Made by a program: the position numbers and the translations under genes
The notes under the pieces: generated by a model
Told to the model about the DNA's origin: nothing
The model's input: only the letters and a program-made list of their open reading frames with translations
The model's database searches: none
Assembly: GCA_017416505.1 (NCBI GenBank)
Contig: JAFQCI010000107.1
Location: 1-27,300, forward strand
DNA from: Lachnospiraceae bacterium
GTDB taxonomy: Bacteria > Bacillota_A > Clostridia > Lachnospirales > Lachnospiraceae
Reading direction: 5' to 3'
DNA: 27,300 nucleotides
In this document: one piece after another, positions 6,262 to 15,221 of the stretch
Layout: each line of letters begins with the position of its first letter
How positions within the stretch are numbered: position 1 is the first letter of the stretch

Positions 6262-7212
6262 TTAAAAGAAAATATCACATACCTTCATAATCTGCTCTGG
6301 ATACTCTAATTGAGGCAAATGCTTTGCATTAGGAATAACCGTAGTTTCCACTGCAGGGTTTAAATTTTCATAAAACCTTATTGTTTCCTCATATTCCTCT
6401 TCCCTGGAACCGAAAATCATGAAAATAGAATTATCTATCTGCTTTAAGGCATCCTTAATATTCACATTCACATCATGATGGAACAGACTTGAAAATAAAA
6501 ATTTACTGCTGGAACCCTGTAAATGAGCCGATTCATGAAAACAATCCATTAATTTATCCGAAATTTCATCTTCCTGATAATAATATATGGTTTCAAAACG
6601 CTTTATGATATTCTTCTTTCTCATACAATAAAGATAAATACTGGTACCTAAAATCGGACATTCTAAAAGAATTTTTCCTAGTTTATGTTTTGCCCTTGGC
6701 ACTCTGCATATGTTTTTCTTATTTTCCGGATTAATCAGACAAATCTTATCATAATACTCATTTTCAAAATGACAGGCCATTACCACGATACTGGCACTTT
6801 TTCCTGTTGCCATTACATTAGTCTTTTTTCCAATAACATTTTTAATAAAATCGTTGATTAACTGCACATATAAAAAGCTGGTATAAGTAATCTTCGGTTT
6901 ATCAGAACGCCCACAACCTAACAGATCAATAGTATATACAGTATGCTTTTTTGCCAGTTTATCCACAAGGAAACTCCACTCTTTTTCATTGCTGTCACAA
7001 CTAATATCATGAACAAGTAACAAAGGCTGTCCCTTTCCCTGTTTTGTATAAAAAATCTTTCCAAAACGCCAGTCAAAATAATTACTATTTTTAGAATATA
7101 AGTTTTCTTTTACGCAGTCCAGTTTAAAAATAAGATGATTCACAAAAGAAAAACCAGAAACTAAAGATGCTGTAGCAAAGGCAAGGTAACCAATTTTTTT
7201 ATATCGATTCAT
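6262..7212 (-). CDS. Membrane-anchored alpha/beta hydrolase
   Basis: A 316-residue protein with a clear ribosome site (GGAGGACTTTT) before the start. NRYKK followed by a hydrophobic stretch at about 8-30 suggests an N-terminal anchor with the catalytic domain outside the membrane. The alpha/beta hydrolase core begins near residue 55 (FGKIFYTKQGKGQPLLLVHD, the usual oxyanion strand). Later landmarks are TIDLLGCGRSDKP, the nucleophile elbow ATGKSAS and a late histidine in NAKHLPQLEYPE. The elbow is unusual, GxSxS instead of GxSxG, and the acid residue may be Glu in GSREEEY rather than Asp. The substrate is unknown. The gene follows rsmG by 86 bp and precedes the DegS-like gene on the same strand. 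Confidence 0.75.
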   Translation of the reverse strand: MNRYKKIGYLAFATASLVSGFSFVNHLIFKLDCVKENLYSKNSNYFDWRFGKIFYTKQGKGQPLLLVHDISCDSNEKEWSFLVDKLAKKHTVYTIDLLGCGRSDKPKITYTSFLYVQLINDFIKNVIGKKTNVMATGKSASIVVMACHFENEYYDKICLINPENKKNICRVPRAKHKLGKILLECPILGTSIYLYCMRKKNIIKRFETIYYYQEDEISDKLMDCFHESAHLQGSSSKFLFSSLFHHDVNVNIKDALKQIDNSIFMIFGSREEEYEETIRFYENLNPAVETTVIPNAKHLPQLEYPEQIMKVCDIFF

Positions 7213-7298
7213 AAAAGTCCTCCATTCTCCATCTTATACTACAATTCTGATGATTCAAGTCATAAGACTATACCTTAATCATTCACGACATACTTAAG

Positions 7299-8012
7299 CT
7301 ACATTATCGGCTCCTTTGTCGGTAGTCCTGCCTTTCTTGGATACTTCTTTGGTGTTTGCTTCTCCTTCCTAATTCCAACAAAAGAACGCATATAATCCAT
7401 CTTACACAAATTAAGATAATCCACCTTTGCCACACTGCCGCCTAAAACAGAGATTGCCTTTTTCGCAGACTCTAATTCCTCTTCGATTTCGCCGGATTTA
7501 TAAGAAATAAAATATCCTCCCGCCTTAACAAAAGGAAGACAATACTCACTTAAAGAAGCCAGATTCGCCACCGCTCTGGACACACAGATATCAAACTGTT
7601 CCCTGAATTCTACCTTTTTTGCACCATCTTCTGCTCTAAAATGAACTGCCTGAATTTCTTCAAGTTTCAATGCCTCTATCACTTCTTGTAAAAAAGAAAC
7701 TCTCTTATTTAAAGAATCCAATAAAGTTACTTTTAAATTTGGAAAGGCTATCTTTAAAGGAATTCCAGGAAAACCTGCACCCGTTCCTACATCAATCAAA
7801 GACACTTCTTTCGTTACGAAATCATAACAGGATGCCACTGCAATACTATCTGCAAAATGTTTTACCATAACATCCTCTTTTTCTGTAATTGCGGTCAAAT
7901 TCATTACTTTATTCTTTTCAATTAACATTTCATAATAGGTTGAGAATTGATTTAACTGCTCATCACTTAACTCAACTCCATATTCTTTCGCATATTCCCG
8001 TAATTTCTCCAT
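7299..8012 (-). CDS. rsmG: 16S rRNA (guanine-527-N7)-methyltransferase
   Basis: Methylates G527 (E. coli numbering) in 16S rRNA using S-adenosylmethionine. The 237-residue product begins MEKLREYAKEYG. The start at 8012 is chosen over an in-frame ATG at 8030 because GGAGGGTTGGA lies just upstream of 8012. Motifs are NLTAI near residue 40, the SAM-binding loop DVGTGAGFPGIPLKI and SRAVANLASLSEY, all characteristic of RsmG/GidB. It sits in its usual place after mnmG, but the mnmG-rsmG gap is long (274 bp) because a repeat element occupies it. Loss of this enzyme in other bacteria gives low-level streptomycin resistance; this copy looks intact. Confidence 0.96.
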   Translation of the reverse strand: MEKLREYAKEYGVELSDEQLNQFSTYYEMLIEKNKVMNLTAITEKEDVMVKHFADSIAVASCYDFVTKEVSLIDVGTGAGFPGIPLKIAFPNLKVTLLDSLNKRVSFLQEVIEALKLEEIQAVHFRAEDGAKKVEFREQFDICVSRAVANLASLSEYCLPFVKAGGYFISYKSGEIEEELESAKKAISVLGGSVAKVDYLNLCKMDYMRSFVGIRKEKQTPKKYPRKAGLPTKEPIM

Positions 8013-8075
8013 TCCAACCCTCCATATCATACCATCTTAGATAATTTAATTTTAGAACCGTTGAAAACTTATCTT

Positions 8076-8219
8076 AAGTGATTGAAAAGAAATAAATACA
8101 TTAGCAGGTGCTTGGGCGGCCGTCGGTACTTAATGAGCGACTTGTCGCGAATTTAGTACCGCTACGAGCCGAACGCAGCGAAAGCGTGCCTGCGTTGTTT
8201 TATTTCTTTTCAATCACTT
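8076..8219. repeat. MITE-like palindromic element between mnmG and rsmG
   Basis: Perfect 21-bp terminal inverted repeats (8076-8096 and 8199-8219; ends AAGTGATTGAAAAGAAATAA) flank about 100 bp that is far richer in GC than its surroundings. The interior folds into a compound hairpin: GGTACTTAAT (8126-8135) pairs with ATTTAGTACC (8152-8161), with GCGAC/GTCGC at the tip. Outer arms GCAGG and CCTGC continue the pairing. It encodes nothing, and no target duplication was identified. It would be transcribed within the mnmG-rsmG message and could act as an RNA hairpin. No other copy is in the window. Confidence 0.7.
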
Positions 8220-8286
8220 TCATATAAAGTACCATAATTTCGCAATTACCTAAGAACTCACTCTAACATATAATTCCAATTTTACA

Positions 8287-10173
8287 TTACTTATGTGCCT
8301 CTAAGTAAACCAATAGCATAGAAATATCTGCCGGAGATACTCCGGAAATTCTGGAAGCCTGTCCAATGTTAATAGGACGTATGGATTCTAGTTTCTGTCT
8401 GGCTTCTTTTCTTAAACTGTTTACTTCATTATAGTCAATATCTTCAGGAATGGCTCTGGTTTCCATGACTTTGAATTTATTTACCTGAGATTTTTGCCTT
8501 TCAATATAACCATTATACTTTAAATGAATATCAATCTGTTCAATAATTTCCTTTTCGAACTCTTCTCTTTCCTCATCGATATCCTGAATGATTTCATAGG
8601 AAAGTTCCGGTCTTCTTGCCAAATCTGCCAAGGTAGAAGCTGTTTTTAAAGTCGCACTTCCCACAGATTCCAAAAATGCCTGAACCTTAGCATTGGCTCC
8701 CACTTTCGTATTCTCAAGCCGCTCAATTTCCCGGTTAATAATTTCTTCTTTTCTTACTACCTTTTCATATCGTTCCTGATCAATCAGTCCAACCTCATAC
8801 CCAATCTTACTCAAACGGATATCCGCATTGTCCTGACGAAGCAATAAACGATATTCCGCACGGGAAGTCATCATTCGGTAAGGTTCAAAGGTCTCCTTGG
8901 TTACCAAATCATCAATTAACACTCCGATATACCCCTGAGAACGGTCTAAGACGATAGCATCTTTTTCCTGAATCTTACGGGCTGCATTGATACCTGCCAT
9001 TAAGCCCTGAGCCGCCGCCTCTTCATATCCTGAACTTCCATTAAACTGTCCACCACTAAAGAGTCCAGCTACCTTCTTAAATTCCAAAGAAGGCTTTAAC
9101 TGCAATGCATTGATACAATCATATTCAATAGCATATGCATTTCTCACTATCTTTGCATTTTCTAGTCCCTTTACAGAACGGTACATGGCATACTGTACAT
9201 CCTCCGGCAAAGAACTTGACATGCCTCCGATATACATTTCATTAGTATATTCCCCCTCTGGCTCAATAAATACCTGATGTCTTTCCTTATCCGGGAATTT
9301 TACTACCTTATCTTCGATAGAAGGACAATATCTAGGCCCTGTTCCTTCAATGGCTCCAGAAAACAAAGGGGAACGATCAATGTTATCCCTGATGATTTTA
9401 TGGGTTTCTTCATTGGTATAAGTAAGCCAGCAGGAAATCTGCTCTCTGGCAATGTCTTCTGCTTTGTTGGTAAAGGAAAAAGGAACAATTTCCTCGTCTC
9501 CTTTTTGTTCCTCCATTACGCTAAAATCAATGGAACGCTTATCAATACGTGCCGGAGTACCTGTTTTAAATCTTCTTACCTCAATGCCTAAAGAAATCAA
9601 AGAATCGGTTAATTTCGTAGCCGCCATCAAACCATTTGGACCTGTAGGGGTACTAACATCTCCATAAATACAACGAGCCTTTAAATAAGTTCCGGTACAA
9701 AGAATCACTGCCTTTGCATAAAAAGTAGCACCGGACGTAATTTTAACCCCTGTTACTTTCTTACTACCATCTACATCTTCTGCCAAGATTTCGCATACCT
9801 CAGCCTGTCTTAACGTAAGATGGTCTGTATCTTCCAACACCATTCTCATTTTTCTTGAATATTCTGCCTTGTCTGCCTGGGCTCTTAAGGAATGCACCGC
9901 AGGTCCCTTGGAACGATTTAACATTTTAGACTGCAGATAAGTCTTATCGATATTTTTACCCATTTCACCGCCCAGGGCATCCAGTTCACGCACCAAATGC
10001 CCCTTGGAACTACCCCCTACATTAGGATTACAAGGCATCAAAGCCACGCTGTCCATGCTTACAGTAAAAATAATGGTTTCTAAACCCAATCTGGCACAGG
10101 CAAGGGCAGCTTCACAACCAGCATGTCCCGCGCCTACTACCACCACATCGTATGATTCTTCTAAAAAAGGCAT
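8287..10173 (-). CDS. mnmG: tRNA uridine-34 carboxymethylaminomethyl enzyme, MnmG subunit
   Basis: FAD-dependent partner of MnmE in forming cmnm5 at U34 of certain tRNAs, using methylene-tetrahydrofolate. The 628-residue length is typical. Visible are the N-terminal FAD-binding [17 protein letters not shown] (residues 14-30), [18 protein letters not shown], the CPSIEDK segment with the conserved cysteine, the second-glycine-rich [21 protein letters not shown], and the C-terminal domain ending [21 protein letters not shown]. The ribosome site (GTAGGAAGGAGTTTTAGAA) overlaps the end of mnmE, whose stop is 15 bp upstream, so the two subunits are made from one message. Confidence 0.97.
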   Translation of the reverse strand: MPFLEESYDVVVVGAGHAGCEAALACARLGLETIIFTVSMDSVALMPCNPNVGGSSKGHLVRELDALGGEMGKNIDKTYLQSKMLNRSKGPAVHSLRAQADKAEYSRKMRMVLEDTDHLTLRQAEVCEILAEDVDGSKKVTGVKITSGATFYAKAVILCTGTYLKARCIYGDVSTPTGPNGLMAATKLTDSLISLGIEVRRFKTGTPARIDKRSIDFSVMEEQKGDEEIVPFSFTNKAEDIAREQISCWLTYTNEETHKIIRDNIDRSPLFSGAIEGTGPRYCPSIEDKVVKFPDKERHQVFIEPEGEYTNEMYIGGMSSSLPEDVQYAMYRSVKGLENAKIVRNAYAIEYDCINALQLKPSLEFKKVAGLFSGGQFNGSSGYEEAAAQGLMAGINAARKIQEKDAIVLDRSQGYIGVLIDDLVTKETFEPYRMMTSRAEYRLLLRQDNADIRLSKIGYEVGLIDQERYEKVVRKEEIINREIERLENTKVGANAKVQAFLESVGSATLKTASTLADLARRPELSYEIIQDIDEEREEFEKEIIEQIDIHLKYNGYIERQKSQVNKFKVMETRAIPEDIDYNEVNSLRKEARQKLESIRPINIGQASRISGVSPADISMLLVYLEAHK

Positions 10174-10188
10174 TTCTAAAACTCCTTC

Positions 10189-11568
10189 CTACTTACCCAT
10201 ACAGAAAGAAGAAAAAATCTCATTCACTAAATCTTCTCCCAGGGATTCACCAATAATGTATCCTAGTTCTTCATATGCAGCCATTAAATCAATAGAATAA
10301 AAGTCCTCCGGCATTTCATTCTCAATACTATTTTGTACCTGCAATAAATTATCCTTAGCATGTAAAAGTGCCGTCTTATGACGCATATTCGTAATATAAA
10401 TCTCATCATTAAAGGAAAGATTTCCATCGAAGAACATATCCTTTAACAAATCATATAATTCCTGCATTCCATCATGATTCTTTGCAGAAATTTCCACCAC
10501 TACCATGTCACTGAATGCTCTGATGTCCTCTTTAGAAACCACAGTATCCAAATCCATCTTATTCATCAAGGCAATGACCCTTTTCTCTTTCAACAACTCC
10601 ATAATGTTTTTATCATCTTCATTAAGTTCCTTGGACGCATCTATCACATAAAGCACTAAATCCGCATCTTTTGCCATTTCTTTTGCTTTATTGACACCGA
10701 TTTTTTCCACCACATCCTCCGTACTACGAATTCCTGCGGTATCAATGATATTTAAAGGAATACCATGAATGGAAACTGCCTCCTCCAAAGTATCCCTTGT
10801 GGTTCCTGCAATTTCCGTGACAATAGCACGTTCCTCCCCTAAAATAGAATTCAAAAGGGTAGATTTTCCCGCATTTGGCTTTCCAATGATGGCAGTTTTG
10901 ATTCCTTCTTTCAAAATCCGTCCATTGTCTGTGGATTCTAACATTTTCTCAATTCGTTTCAATTCCTCTGTCACCACTACCTTTAAATTATCCGCATATC
11001 CCTCCAAAGAAATATGCTCCGGATCATCCAAAGCAGACTCAATAAAAGCAATTTCATGTAAAATATTCTTTCTTAACCCTGTAATCTCTTCTTTTAAGGA
11101 GCCTCTTAACTGCTTTAAAGAGCTTTTTAATGCAAATTCGTTCTTAGAATGAATAATATCCATCACAGATTCCGCCTGGGATAAATCAATTCTACCGTTT
11201 AAAAAGGCTCTTTTCGTAAATTCTCCCGGCTCTGCAGGTCTTGCACCATTTCGAATCACCAGTTCCAAAACCTTTTTCATGACCATAACACCGCCATGAC
11301 AATCTATTTCTACCACATCTTCTTTCGTATAGGAATTTGGAGCCTTCATTAACAATACTACACACTCATCCACCATTTCCTCGTCGTCATAAACAAAACC
11401 ATAGTGAGCAGTATAAGTACTGCAGTCAGCGAGTTTTTTATTTTTATTTTTCGCTACAAAAATCTTATCCACAATAGAAATAGATTCCGGACCACTGACC
11501 CTGATAATTCCAATGCCGGAATTTGTCATTGCCGTAGCAATTGATGCAATGGTATCATTTAAAAACAT
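10189..11568 (-). CDS. mnmE: tRNA modification GTPase MnmE
   Basis: GTPase that works with MnmG on U34 of tRNA. 459 residues. The start at 11568 follows GGAGGCTAGT and gives MFLNDTIASIATAM, the usual family N-terminus; an in-frame ATG at 11604 has no ribosome site. The N-terminal formyl-THF-binding domain includes SGIGIIRVSGP. The inserted G domain carries GKPNAGKST (Walker A), GTTRDT, DTAGI and NKMD. The protein ends with the catalytic CxGK motif as CMGK. It is first of the mnmE-mnmG-rsmG series. The gap upstream (11569-11719) contains the terminator of the preceding khpB gene. Confidence 0.97.
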   Translation of the reverse strand: MFLNDTIASIATAMTNSGIGIIRVSGPESISIVDKIFVAKNKNKKLADCSTYTAHYGFVYDDEEMVDECVVLLMKAPNSYTKEDVVEIDCHGGVMVMKKVLELVIRNGARPAEPGEFTKRAFLNGRIDLSQAESVMDIIHSKNEFALKSSLKQLRGSLKEEITGLRKNILHEIAFIESALDDPEHISLEGYADNLKVVVTEELKRIEKMLESTDNGRILKEGIKTAIIGKPNAGKSTLLNSILGEERAIVTEIAGTTRDTLEEAVSIHGIPLNIIDTAGIRSTEDVVEKIGVNKAKEMAKDADLVLYVIDASKELNEDDKNIMELLKEKRVIALMNKMDLDTVVSKEDIRAFSDMVVVEISAKNHDGMQELYDLLKDMFFDGNLSFNDEIYITNMRHKTALLHAKDNLLQVQNSIENEMPEDFYSIDLMAAYEELGYIIGESLGEDLVNEIFSSFCMGK

Positions 11569-11682
11569 ACTAGCCTCCATAATTGAATCCAACGGATTCC
11601 TCATTTAAACTTTCTACACCTGAACCACAATGATTCACATCATATCCAATAATTAAAATTACATGTCTTTAAAACCCAAAAC

Positions 11683-11712
11683 AGGCTGTCTCAAAATTTC
11701 TTAAGACAGCCT
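11683..11712 (-). terminator. Terminator after khpB
   Basis: AGGCTGTCT (11683-11691) pairs with AGACAGCCT (11704-11712). On the minus strand the hairpin is followed by GTTTTGGGTTTT, a weak T run. It lies just after the khpB stop and separates the rpmH-khpB unit from mnmE, perhaps incompletely. Confidence 0.7.
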
Positions 11713-11719
11713 AGCTTTA

Positions 11720-12346
11720 TTATTTTTTTAAATATATAACAACCCGGCGGTTTGGTTCTTCCCCTTCGCTCTTAGTTGCTACAAAACGGTCATTTTGTAA
11801 TACCGTATGAATGATTCTTCTTTCATATGGAACCATAGGCTCCAATGTAACAGGTTTTCTTGTTTTCTTCACCTTATATGCAATATTCGTTGCAAGATTT
11901 TCCAAGGTTTCTTTTCTACGTTTTCTGTAGTTTTCCGTATCCAGTTTTACTTTAATAAAAGTATCACTTCCACGGTTCGCATACAAACTTACAAGATGTT
12001 GAACGGCATCCAGAGTCTGACCTCTTTTTCCAATCAAAATCCCCATCTCGCTACCTGATAATTCAATATCCATAAACTTCTTTTCCTCATTGAAATCAAT
12101 CTTAATTTCAACTTCCATGTTCATGGCACGAAACATATCATTCATAAAATCTCTTATTTTATCCACCAGATTTAACTTTACTCTGGCTTCAATGATACAA
12201 GGTCTTTTGTTAATAAAACCAAGTATTCCGGCATTACCTTCATCAATCACTTTCCACTCTAACTCATCACTGGTAACACTTAATCCTATAGACGCATTTG
12301 TAACTGCCTCATCCACAGTTTTTCCTTTAAATTCTCTGAACTCCAT
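11720..12346 (-). CDS. khpB: RNA-binding protein KhpB (Jag/EloR)
   Basis: A 208-residue RNA-binding protein with the three expected parts. The Jag-N region is residues 1-55 (DEGNAGILGFINKRPCIIEA), a KH domain follows at about 75-150 with GILIGKRGQTLDAV, and the C-terminal R3H domain contains RKPVTLEPMVPYERRIIH. Family knowledge: in Firmicutes it pairs with KhpA and affects cell elongation, division and mRNA stability. It overlaps nothing but follows yidC by 13 bp with ribosome site AAAGGGGGCATTGGT. The position directly after yidC is conserved across the phylum. Confidence 0.95.
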   Translation of the reverse strand: MEFREFKGKTVDEAVTNASIGLSVTSDELEWKVIDEGNAGILGFINKRPCIIEARVKLNLVDKIRDFMNDMFRAMNMEVEIKIDFNEEKKFMDIELSGSEMGILIGKRGQTLDAVQHLVSLYANRGSDTFIKVKLDTENYRKRRKETLENLATNIAYKVKKTRKPVTLEPMVPYERRIIHTVLQNDRFVATKSEGEEPNRRVVIYLKK

Positions 12347-12359
12347 ACCAATGCCCCCT

Positions 12360-13661
12360 TTACTTATTCGTATCCATGTATTTTAACATCATATTCGCTT
12401 TTGCTGAAATACTATTTGGATTGGAATCCATCTTTTCTTTTAAACTTGATAATTCTTCCTCAGAATAATTATTTGTGGTAACGTCTTTAGAAGTCAATAC
12501 CTTCTTTGTACTTATATTTGCAATCTGACTAATGGATTTCTTCTTTGCTTCATCCATTTCACTTTGATACTGCTGATAATTCTCGTTAGCATTTTGCTGC
12601 ATTTCCAACATTCTTTCCATAAAGCTCTTCTTATTCTTCTTTTTAGCCTTTTCTACATTCTTAGCTATTATCTTATCCATATCCACATGTTTAAAATACA
12701 CATTTGTGAATATCTGTTGGAAAATCGAAAATGCAGCACTTGCAATAAAGTAAATACCAAGACCCGCTGGTAATGTCACACCCATAACAAAAGACATCAC
12801 CGGCATAAACATATTCATGGATTTCATCATTCCTGCAGCTGGATTATCTTTATCCATCTTGTTATTTGCATTCATCATCTTAATGGATATAATATTTAAA
12901 ACCAAAGACAATACAGGAATCAATAAATATGCATTAAAGTGTAATCCCGGTACCTGTCCTATATTAATTCCTAACATGAAATTATTATAATCATGTAAAG
13001 TGTCGTAATTTGTTGATATTATCTGAAATGCTTCTGTATCGGAAGAGAATAATTCCATAAACGCAGACCAGTTATCCGTATTAAATTTACTTAATACATC
13101 AATAATCTGATTTGTAGTAGGATTCTCTGATAATTTTTCTAATCCATATCCGGTAACCTTTTCATTGGTGATAAAATCATTGATGGTATTTACATAATTA
13201 CTGTCTGATGCAACAATGGCTGCCACCATATTAGAATAAAGTACTCTAACCTTTGAAACATAAGCAGGAATATTATTTATTAATCGATACAATGCCCAGA
13301 TGATTGGCAACTGTATAAAGGAAGTCAGGCATCCACCTGTCATGGAAGTACCGTACTTTTTATATACAGCATTGATTTCCATATTCATTCTCTGCATAGA
13401 ATCATTATCATTTTTTCCTCTATATTTCTTCTGAATCTTAGAAATTTCCGGTTGTATAATCTGATTAATTTTCATACTCTTTTGTTGCTTTATACTAAAC
13501 GGAAAAAGTAAAGCCTTAACAACTAAAGTAAAAATAACGATACAAATACCAATATTAAATACGCCAAAATTAGCTAAAAAATCAAAAATAAGTTCAAATA
13601 ACTTACCTAACACAATGTAAATCGGCTTGGTAAGAAAATTTCCTTGTTGCGTAAGTAGCAT
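12360..13661 (-). CDS. yidC: Membrane protein insertase YidC/OxaA
   Basis: Inserts and folds membrane proteins, alone or with Sec. 433 residues. The start at 13661 has GGAGGAGCAAA in front; an in-frame ATG at 13679 overlaps the yidD stop. The first membrane segments lie around residues 20-60, with the cytoplasmic loop rich in Lys/Gln (KQQKSMKINQIIQPE) that characterises the core. A long extracytoplasmic insert runs from about 145 to 240, then further membrane segments (LLIPVLSLVLNII and two more). A basic and then acidic cytoplasmic tail of about 100 residues follows. It has no lipobox cysteine, unlike bacillar YidC (SpoIIIJ); clostridial forms commonly lack one. Confidence 0.95.
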   Translation of the reverse strand: MLLTQQGNFLTKPIYIVLGKLFELIFDFLANFGVFNIGICIVIFTLVVKALLFPFSIKQQKSMKINQIIQPEISKIQKKYRGKNDNDSMQRMNMEINAVYKKYGTSMTGGCLTSFIQLPIIWALYRLINNIPAYVSKVRVLYSNMVAAIVASDSNYVNTINDFITNEKVTGYGLEKLSENPTTNQIIDVLSKFNTDNWSAFMELFSSDTEAFQIISTNYDTLHDYNNFMLGINIGQVPGLHFNAYLLIPVLSLVLNIISIKMMNANNKMDKDNPAAGMMKSMNMFMPVMSFVMGVTLPAGLGIYFIASAAFSIFQQIFTNVYFKHVDMDKIIAKNVEKAKKKNKKSFMERMLEMQQNANENYQQYQSEMDEAKKKSISQIANISTKKVLTSKDVTTNNYSEEELSSLKEKMDSNPNSISAKANMMLKYMDTNK

Positions 13662-13678
13662 TTTGCTCCTCCATTCCA

Positions 13679-13900
13679 CTATGGAACCGGATCATATCCA
13701 CCTTTTGAAAATGGATTACATCTTAATATTCTCCATACTGCCAACATAGTTCCTTTTATAGCACCATGCTTTTCAATTGCCTCAATCGCATAAACCGAAC
13801 AAGTCGGATAAAATTTACAAGTTGGGGCTGCTTTTAATGGAGACAAATATTTCTGATAAAAACGAATTCCATTTATTAATAAACTTTTTACAATTTTCAA
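13679..13900 (-). CDS. yidD: Membrane protein insertion factor YidD
   Basis: A 73-residue protein with the family pattern YQKYLSPL...[20 protein letters not shown]...[17 protein letters not shown], including the conserved cysteines. Family knowledge: a small, probably membrane-associated factor assisting YidC-dependent insertion. The ATG overlaps the rnpA stop by four bases (ATGA), indicating translational coupling, and yidC follows within 17 bp. Confidence 0.95.
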   Translation of the reverse strand: MKIVKSLLINGIRFYQKYLSPLKAAPTCKFYPTCSVYAIEAIEKHGAIKGTMLAVWRILRCNPFSKGGYDPVP

Positions 13901-14256
13901 ATTTGTTCCACCTTTTTATGAGTAACTTCTATATGATGCAATTTAACCAAATGCATAAAAGCACTTTCTATTTCTTCATAAGTACGTCCTTTTGCATTTG
14001 GTCTTCCTACAACTACTATATCATATCCACATAGAATATTACTTACATTTAAACGATAGCTTTCCCGAATCAATCTGGTTAATCTGTGTCTTACTACACT
14101 GTTTCCAACTTTCTTACTGACTGAAATTCCAATTCTATTTTCTTTCCATTCATTCTCACAAATATACATTACCAAATATTTATTTGCGAAAGATGTTCCA
14201 TTTTGATATACATTTGAAAACTCTTTAAAATTTTTCAGGGAACGAAACATTCTCAT
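13897..14256 (-). CDS. rnpA: Ribonuclease P protein component
   Basis: Protein subunit of RNase P, which matures tRNA 5' ends. 119 residues from ATG 14256; an AGGA lies 10 bases upstream. A TTG two codons earlier (14262) is too close to that site, and ATG 14250 is another possibility. The RNR signature region is [28 protein letters not shown], followed by [22 protein letters not shown]. It follows rpmH by 73 bp and overlaps yidD. Its RNA partner is not in the window. Confidence 0.95.
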   Translation of the reverse strand: MRMFRSLKNFKEFSNVYQNGTSFANKYLVMYICENEWKENRIGISVSKKVGNSVVRHRLTRLIRESYRLNVSNILCGYDIVVVGRPNAKGRTYEEIESAFMHLVKLHHIEVTHKKVEQI

Positions 14257-14329
14257 AAACAACCAATCCTTTTCCTATAGAGTGAAACCTCATTGTGAGA
14301 GAAAAGAAAAGGTCACAATTTATGCGACC

Positions 14330-14464
14330 TTATGCTGATAATTTATGTCTTCCTTTTGCTCTTCTGCTAGCTAAAACTTTTCTTCCATTAGCAGTGCTCA
14401 TTCTCTTTCTAAAACCATGAACTTTAGATCTTGATCTCTTCTTAGGTTGAAATGTCATCTTCAT
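14330..14464 (-). CDS. rpmH: Ribosomal protein L34
   Basis: A 44-residue basic protein starting [18 protein letters not shown] and ending [11 protein letters not shown], diagnostic of L34 of the large ribosomal subunit. A near-perfect ribosome site (AAGGAGGTGCC) precedes it. It is first gene of the rpmH-rnpA-yidD-yidC-khpB unit and is transcribed away from the origin from the promoter at 14548-14576. Confidence 0.98.
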   Translation of the reverse strand: MKMTFQPKKRSRSKVHGFRKRMSTANGRKVLASRRAKGRHKLSA

Positions 14465-14547
14465 AATTAGGCACCTCCTTAAAATTATTTACTCAATGTT
14501 TCTTCTTCTTGTCCGCAAACCATAAATAATCTGCAAACATCACTCCT

Positions 14548-14576
14548 ATTGTATTGAATAAAGGGGTTTCTGTCAA
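14548..14576 (-). promoter_or_regulatory. Promoter of the rpmH unit
   Basis: On the minus strand TTGACA (14571-14576), a 17-bp spacer and TACAAT (14548-14553) make a strong sigma-A-type promoter about 84 bases upstream of rpmH. Confidence 0.85.
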
Positions 14577-14642
14577 TCTTTTTTTTATTTTTTTTAGATA
14601 AAATTTTATTGGTCGGTATATTTTTACCCCAAGGCTGAAAAG

Positions 14643-14961
14643 TTATCCACAATTTGTGAATAACTTGTTGATAACTTTCTAAGTTACTCTCATTTTTCTT
14701 TCATTTTAGGCATTTATTTTGTGATATTATTTTTCAACAGCCTGTTTATATTTTCTTTTTGAAAAAATTATGTTAATCAAAAAAATGAGTTTCTTCCTAT
14801 TAAAATGTGATGATTTATTTTCATTTTTTATCCACAATCTCTTTTTCCACACAACTCACATTTTACTTTTTCCTTATGCTAATCGCATTTATAGACTTTT
14901 TTTTCTTTCATTTTTATTTTTTTATCCACATTAGATACCCACTTATCCATTTTTCTCCACA
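14643..14961. other. oriC, DnaA box cluster upstream of dnaA
   Basis: Perfect DnaA boxes (TTATCCACA) lie at 14643-14651, 14828-14836 and 14922-14930. Single-mismatch boxes are TTGTGAATAA (around 14654-14663), TGTTGATAA (14666-14674), TTTTCCACA (14843-14851) and TTCTCCACA (14953-14961). All lie in very AT-rich DNA with long T runs (14576-14630, 14880-14925). This is the expected place for the upstream half of a bipartite origin, as in Bacillus. No gene is seen in the 757 bases between rpmH and dnaA; an open frame at 14807-15007 is low-complexity and without support. Confidence 0.9.
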
Positions 14962-14998
14962 ATTATTAAGGAAACCAACTCCTGAATCATTCTATTAC

Positions 14999-15025
14999 GT
15001 ACCCTGACAGCAAGTGTCAGGGTAC
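14999..15025 (+). repeat. TACCCTGA/TCAGGGTA hairpin repeat, copy 2
   Basis: GTACCCTGACA, loop GCAAG, TGTCAGGGTAC: a perfect 11-bp stem. It is followed by TGAGTGAACAGTAAC, whose TGAGTG and GAACAGTAAC parts also occur near the copy at 751-774 (as CACTCA in inverse, and at 606-615 and 855-864). It separates the DnaA box cluster from the dnaA promoter. Confidence 0.65.
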
Positions 15026-15062
15026 TGAGTGAACAGTAACAAAGTTTTTTCATTGTTTTTCC

Positions 15063-15091
15063 TTGAAAAAAAACTTACTTTATACTAAAAT
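15063..15091 (+). promoter_or_regulatory. Possible dnaA promoter
   Basis: TTGAAA (15063-15068), 17-bp spacer, TAAAAT (15086-15091), about 130 bases before dnaA. Acceptable match to sigma-A consensus; no other better candidate was seen. Confidence 0.5.
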
Positions 15092-15221
15092 ATATGTGTG
15101 TATCTGTGCCTTTTCATTGAATTCCTTTGAAAGCATAAGATACGATACCAGAATACTTATAACTTTCTGGTAAAATACTATTTTATCTTTAATGAATGAA
15201 TTTGAAATGAGGTAATTTGCT

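Noticed and set aside
10769..11152. A 127-codon open frame antisense to mnmE
   Set aside because: It lies fully within a well-supported gene and resembles no protein family.
14807..15007. A 66-codon open frame in the dnaA upstream region
   Set aside because: It is almost all Phe, Ser, Leu and Ile from T-rich origin DNA and includes several DnaA boxes.
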